The notes below the pieces were generated by a model that saw only the letters and a list, made by a program, of their open reading frames with translations, ran no database searches and was not told the DNA's origin. Position numbers and translations under genes: made by a program. From Variovorax sp. Root411 (GTDB lineage: Bacteria; Pseudomonadota; Gammaproteobacteria; Burkholderiales; Burkholderiaceae_C): a DNA stretch of 64,000 nt. The DNA is taken from positions 772,586-836,585 of the forward strand of contig NZ_LMDW01000016.1 in NCBI RefSeq assembly GCF_001425205.1, given 5' to 3'. This document shows, in pieces, positions 62,041-64,000 of this stretch (the stretch's first letter is position 1; each line of letters begins with the position of its first letter).

Positions 62041-63609
62041 ATGATCGGTCAATCGCTCCACGACCTCTGGTTCGGCTTCGGCGTCGCGTTCCAGGGCTCC
62101 AATCTGCTGTGGTCGTTCTTCGGCGTGCTGGTGGGCAACCTGATCGGCGTGCTGCCGGGCATGGGCGCGCTGCAGGCCATCTCGATCCTGCTGCCGCTCA
62201 CCTACGCGATGCACCCGGTGCCCGCCATCCTGATGCTGGCCGGCATCTTCTACGGCTCGCAGTACGGCGGCGCCATCGGTGCCATCCTGATGAACATGCC
62301 GTCGCACCCGCCGCATGCGGTGACGTGTCTCGACGGGTACCCGATGACCAAGCAGGGCAAGGGGGGCGTCGCGCTCGGGGTGACGATGATCGCCTCGTTC
62401 TTCGCGGCGTCCGTCGGCATCATCGTGATGATCTTCGCCTCGCCGCTGCTGGTGCAGATCGCGTTCAAGTTCGGCCCGACCGAGATCTTCTCGATCATGC
62501 TGCTGGGCCTGCTCGCCGGCTCCACCATGTCGCGCGGCTCGCCGCTCAAGGGCGTGGCGATGACGCTCTTCGGCCTGCTGTGCGGCGTGGTCGGCACCGA
62601 CGTGAACAGCGGCAGCTTCCGCTTCGCGTTCGGCCTGCCAGAACTGAGCGACGGCCTCGAACTCGTGGCGATCTCGATGGGCCTGTTCGGCGTGGCCGAC
62701 TTCCTGCTCAACGTGAACCGCATGAAGGCCATCGGCGACACCGGCACGCTCAAGCTGAGCGACATGCGCCCGAGCAAGGAAGAGCTCAAGCGCGCCTTCC
62801 CCGCGATGTTGCGCGGCACGCTGGTGGGCACGGTGTTCGGCGCGATGCCCGGCACGGGACCGACCATCACCACCTTTATCGCCTATGCGCTGGAGCGCAA
62901 GGTGTCGAAGACGCCGAACAAGTTCGGCACCGGCATGATCGAAGGCGTGGCCGGCCCCGAGGCCTCGGCCCACTCCAAGACGCAGGTCGACTTCATCCCG
63001 ACGATGAGCCTGGGCATTCCGGGCGACGCGGTGATGGCGCTGATCCTCGGTGCGCTGCTGATCCAGGGCATCCAGCCCGGCCCGCAGCTCATCACCGAGC
63101 ATCCGGACATCTTCTGGGGCCTGATCGCCTCGTTCTGGATCGGCAACGTGATTCTCGTGATCCTGAACGTGCCGATGATCGGCGTGTGGGTGAAGCTGCT
63201 GAAGGTGCCCTACAAGTACCTGTTCCCGGCCGCGATGTTCTTCATTGCGACGGGCGTGTACAGCACGCAGAACAGCCTGTTCCAGATCTGGGAAGTGCTG
63301 GTGTTCGGCATCGTCGGGGCCGTGCTGATGACGCTCGAATTCTCGGTCGCGCCGATCCTGCTGGGCTTCGTGCTCGGGCCGATGGTGGAAGAGAACTTCC
63401 GCCGCGCGCTGCTGCTCTCGCGAGGCGACATGTCGGTGTTCGTGACGCGTCCTATCAGCGGCACTTTCATCGGCCTGTGCGCGCTGCTGCTGGCGGGTGT
63501 GGGCTACTCTGCGTGGCGCGCTCGTGGCGGCCGCAAGAGCATGGTCGAACTGCCGAAGGCGCCGGAAGGTGCGCCGCCAGCCGAGGCGGTGTCTCTCAGC
63601 GGCGAATAA
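62041..63609 (+). CDS. tctA: Tripartite tricarboxylate transporter TctA-family permease (second locus)
   Basis: A 522-aa large membrane subunit with about 11-12 helices. The motif GVLPGMG lies near residues 37-43, followed by AGIFYGSQYGGAIGAILMNM. In the loop where the first TctA has NTPGETAS this protein has NMPSHPPH, then DGYPMTKQGKGG; the change in an otherwise conserved loop may mean a different ligand or receptor. GTVFGAMPGTGPTITTF and VAGPEASAHSKTQVDFIPTM are conserved. With the adjacent TctB and kinase/regulator pair it forms a receptor-less TTT locus; a Bug protein from elsewhere must serve it. Confidence 0.95.
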   Translation: MIGQSLHDLWFGFGVAFQGSNLLWSFFGVLVGNLIGVLPGMGALQAISILLPLTYAMHPVPAILMLAGIFYGSQYGGAIGAILMNMPSHPPHAVTCLDGYPMTKQGKGGVALGVTMIASFFAASVGIIVMIFASPLLVQIAFKFGPTEIFSIMLLGLLAGSTMSRGSPLKGVAMTLFGLLCGVVGTDVNSGSFRFAFGLPELSDGLELVAISMGLFGVADFLLNVNRMKAIGDTGTLKLSDMRPSKEELKRAFPAMLRGTLVGTVFGAMPGTGPTITTFIAYALERKVSKTPNKFGTGMIEGVAGPEASAHSKTQVDFIPTMSLGIPGDAVMALILGALLIQGIQPGPQLITEHPDIFWGLIASFWIGNVILVILNVPMIGVWVKLLKVPYKYLFPAAMFFIATGVYSTQNSLFQIWEVLVFGIVGAVLMTLEFSVAPILLGFVLGPMVEENFRRALLLSRGDMSVFVTRPISGTFIGLCALLLAGVGYSAWRARGGRKSMVELPKAPEGAPPAEAVSLSGE

Positions 63610-63631
63610 CCCGCGCGCTTCCCCAATGCAG

Positions 63632-63657
63632 AGGGCCCGTTGAACGGGCCCTTTTTC
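63632..63657 (+). terminator. Rho-independent terminator after tctA
   Basis: AGGGCCCGT and ACGGGCCCT form a perfect 9-bp stem with a TGA loop, followed by a T-run (63653-63657). It ends the second tctBA transcript 22 bases after the stop. Confidence 0.93.
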
Positions 63658-63681
63658 ATGGAACGCGCTGTGCGTGCATTC

Positions 63682-63899
63682 AGGGGGCGATCCCGCCGAC
63701 GCGGTGACCTTTTTCGCGAATGTCCCCCGCTTCGCTCCTCCTTTATTTCGCGAAAAAGGCCCCCGCATCGGCGTGATCGTTCAGAGCACTAGGGGGCGAT
63801 CCCGCCGACGCGGTGACCTTTTTCGCGAATGTCCCCCGCTTCGCTCCTCCTTTATTTCGCGAAAAAGGCCCCCGCATCGGCGTGATCGTTCAGAGCACT
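63682..63899. repeat. Perfect tandem duplication of a 109-bp palindromic (REP-like) element
   Basis: Two identical 109-bp units, 63682-63790 and 63791-63899. Each unit is itself a long imperfect hairpin: CCTTTTTCGCGAA (63708-63720) pairs with TTCGCGAAAAAGG (63747-63759), and further out GCCGA-c-GCGG pairs with CCGC-a-TCGGC and CGATC with GATCG. The tip is a purine-free strand rich in CCCGCTTCGCTCCTCC. No reading frame of note is present. It resembles a REP/BIME element; copy number elsewhere cannot be seen. Confidence 0.85.
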
Positions 63900-63960
63900 T
63901 GTTGATCGAGCGGAACAACGACAGCGCTCATCGTGCACAGGGCACCGGGTGCTCCCCGCA

Positions 63961-63997
63961 GCGAAATAAAGGAGGAGCGAAGCGGGGGACATTCGCG
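63961..63997 (-). repeat. Inverted 37-bp copy of the terminal repeat's core
   Basis: This stretch is the exact reverse complement of 63715-63751 (and 63824-63860), the loop-and-inner-stem part of the 109-bp element. It lies 61 bases after the tandem pair and runs towards the window edge, where another unit may begin in opposite orientation. The 61 bases between (63900-63960) show nothing recognisable. Confidence 0.85.
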
Positions 63998-64000
63998 GAG

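Noticed and set aside
63682..63899. Possible CRISPR array
   Set aside because: There are only two abutting 109-bp copies with no spacers between them, no leader and no cas genes; it is a tandem palindromic repeat.

Overview
The window is about 64 kb of very GC-rich, densely coded bacterial chromosome. Gene content and order point to a betaproteobacterium of the Burkholderiales, most likely Comamonadaceae and Variovorax-like. The supporting traits are two tripartite tricarboxylate transporter (TTT) loci, Bug-type periplasmic receptors, a ZTP riboswitch in front of glyA, a cysS-glycosylase-accA-tilS-lysC block, and a ribBA-like gene whose RibA half is degenerate. The genus is inferred from recollection of related proteins, not from a search.

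Layout. 1-10.8 kb: the end of an RND efflux pump; a tctCBA operon with a divergent tctDE two-component system; a Hsp15-like S4 protein; a PPK2 kinase; a lipoprotein; and an orphan 7TM histidine kinase. 10.8-18.1 kb: a LysR regulator diverging from a Bug receptor, a GarD/UxaA-type dehydratase and an HpaI-type aldolase (probable sugar-acid catabolism), then a MocR regulator diverging from an aminotransferase. 18.2-23.7 kb, all minus: tRNA-Ser(GCU), lysC, tilS, accA, a 3-methyladenine glycosylase and cysS. 23.9-28.0 kb, plus: a TPR protein, two cyclophilins, lpxH, an MtfA peptidase and a DUF3592 protein. 28.1-35.0 kb, minus: two large envelope or unknown proteins (DUF349, and DUF748/AsmA-like). 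35.6-38.3 kb, plus: a lytic transglycosylase, the ZTP riboswitch with glyA, and nrdR. 38.4-44.8 kb, minus: a complete type IV minor-pilin operon (fimT/gspH-pilV-pilW-pilX-pilY1-pilE). 45.0-54.7 kb, plus: ribD, ribE, a ribB-like gene, ribH, nusB, an aminotransferase, ybgC, tolQ, tolR, tolA and an FtsI-like penicillin-binding protein. 54.7-58.2 kb, minus: dnaE. 58.3-63.6 kb, plus: trhO, a second TctD/TctE-like pair, and tctB-tctA without a receptor gene. The right edge holds a 109-bp palindromic element in perfect tandem, followed by an inverted 37-bp copy.

How the genes work together. The two TTT loci plus the LysR/Bug/dehydratase/aldolase cluster indicate scavenging of carboxylates and sugar acids. 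Each TTT locus sits beside its own sensor kinase and regulator. The run from ribE to tolA is almost gapless, with repeated 4-base start/stop overlaps, which suggests translational coupling of riboflavin synthesis, nusB and the Tol envelope system. Most of the window is ordinary core genome. I found no defence system, prophage, IS element or CRISPR array. The best second-look items are regulatory or structural: the ZTP riboswitch, the degenerate RibA domain, a 12-bp inverted repeat that includes a Shine-Dalgarno sequence, a tolQRA cluster followed by a penicillin-binding protein instead of tolB-pal, possible leaderless starts at dnaE and trhO, and the terminal palindromic repeat.
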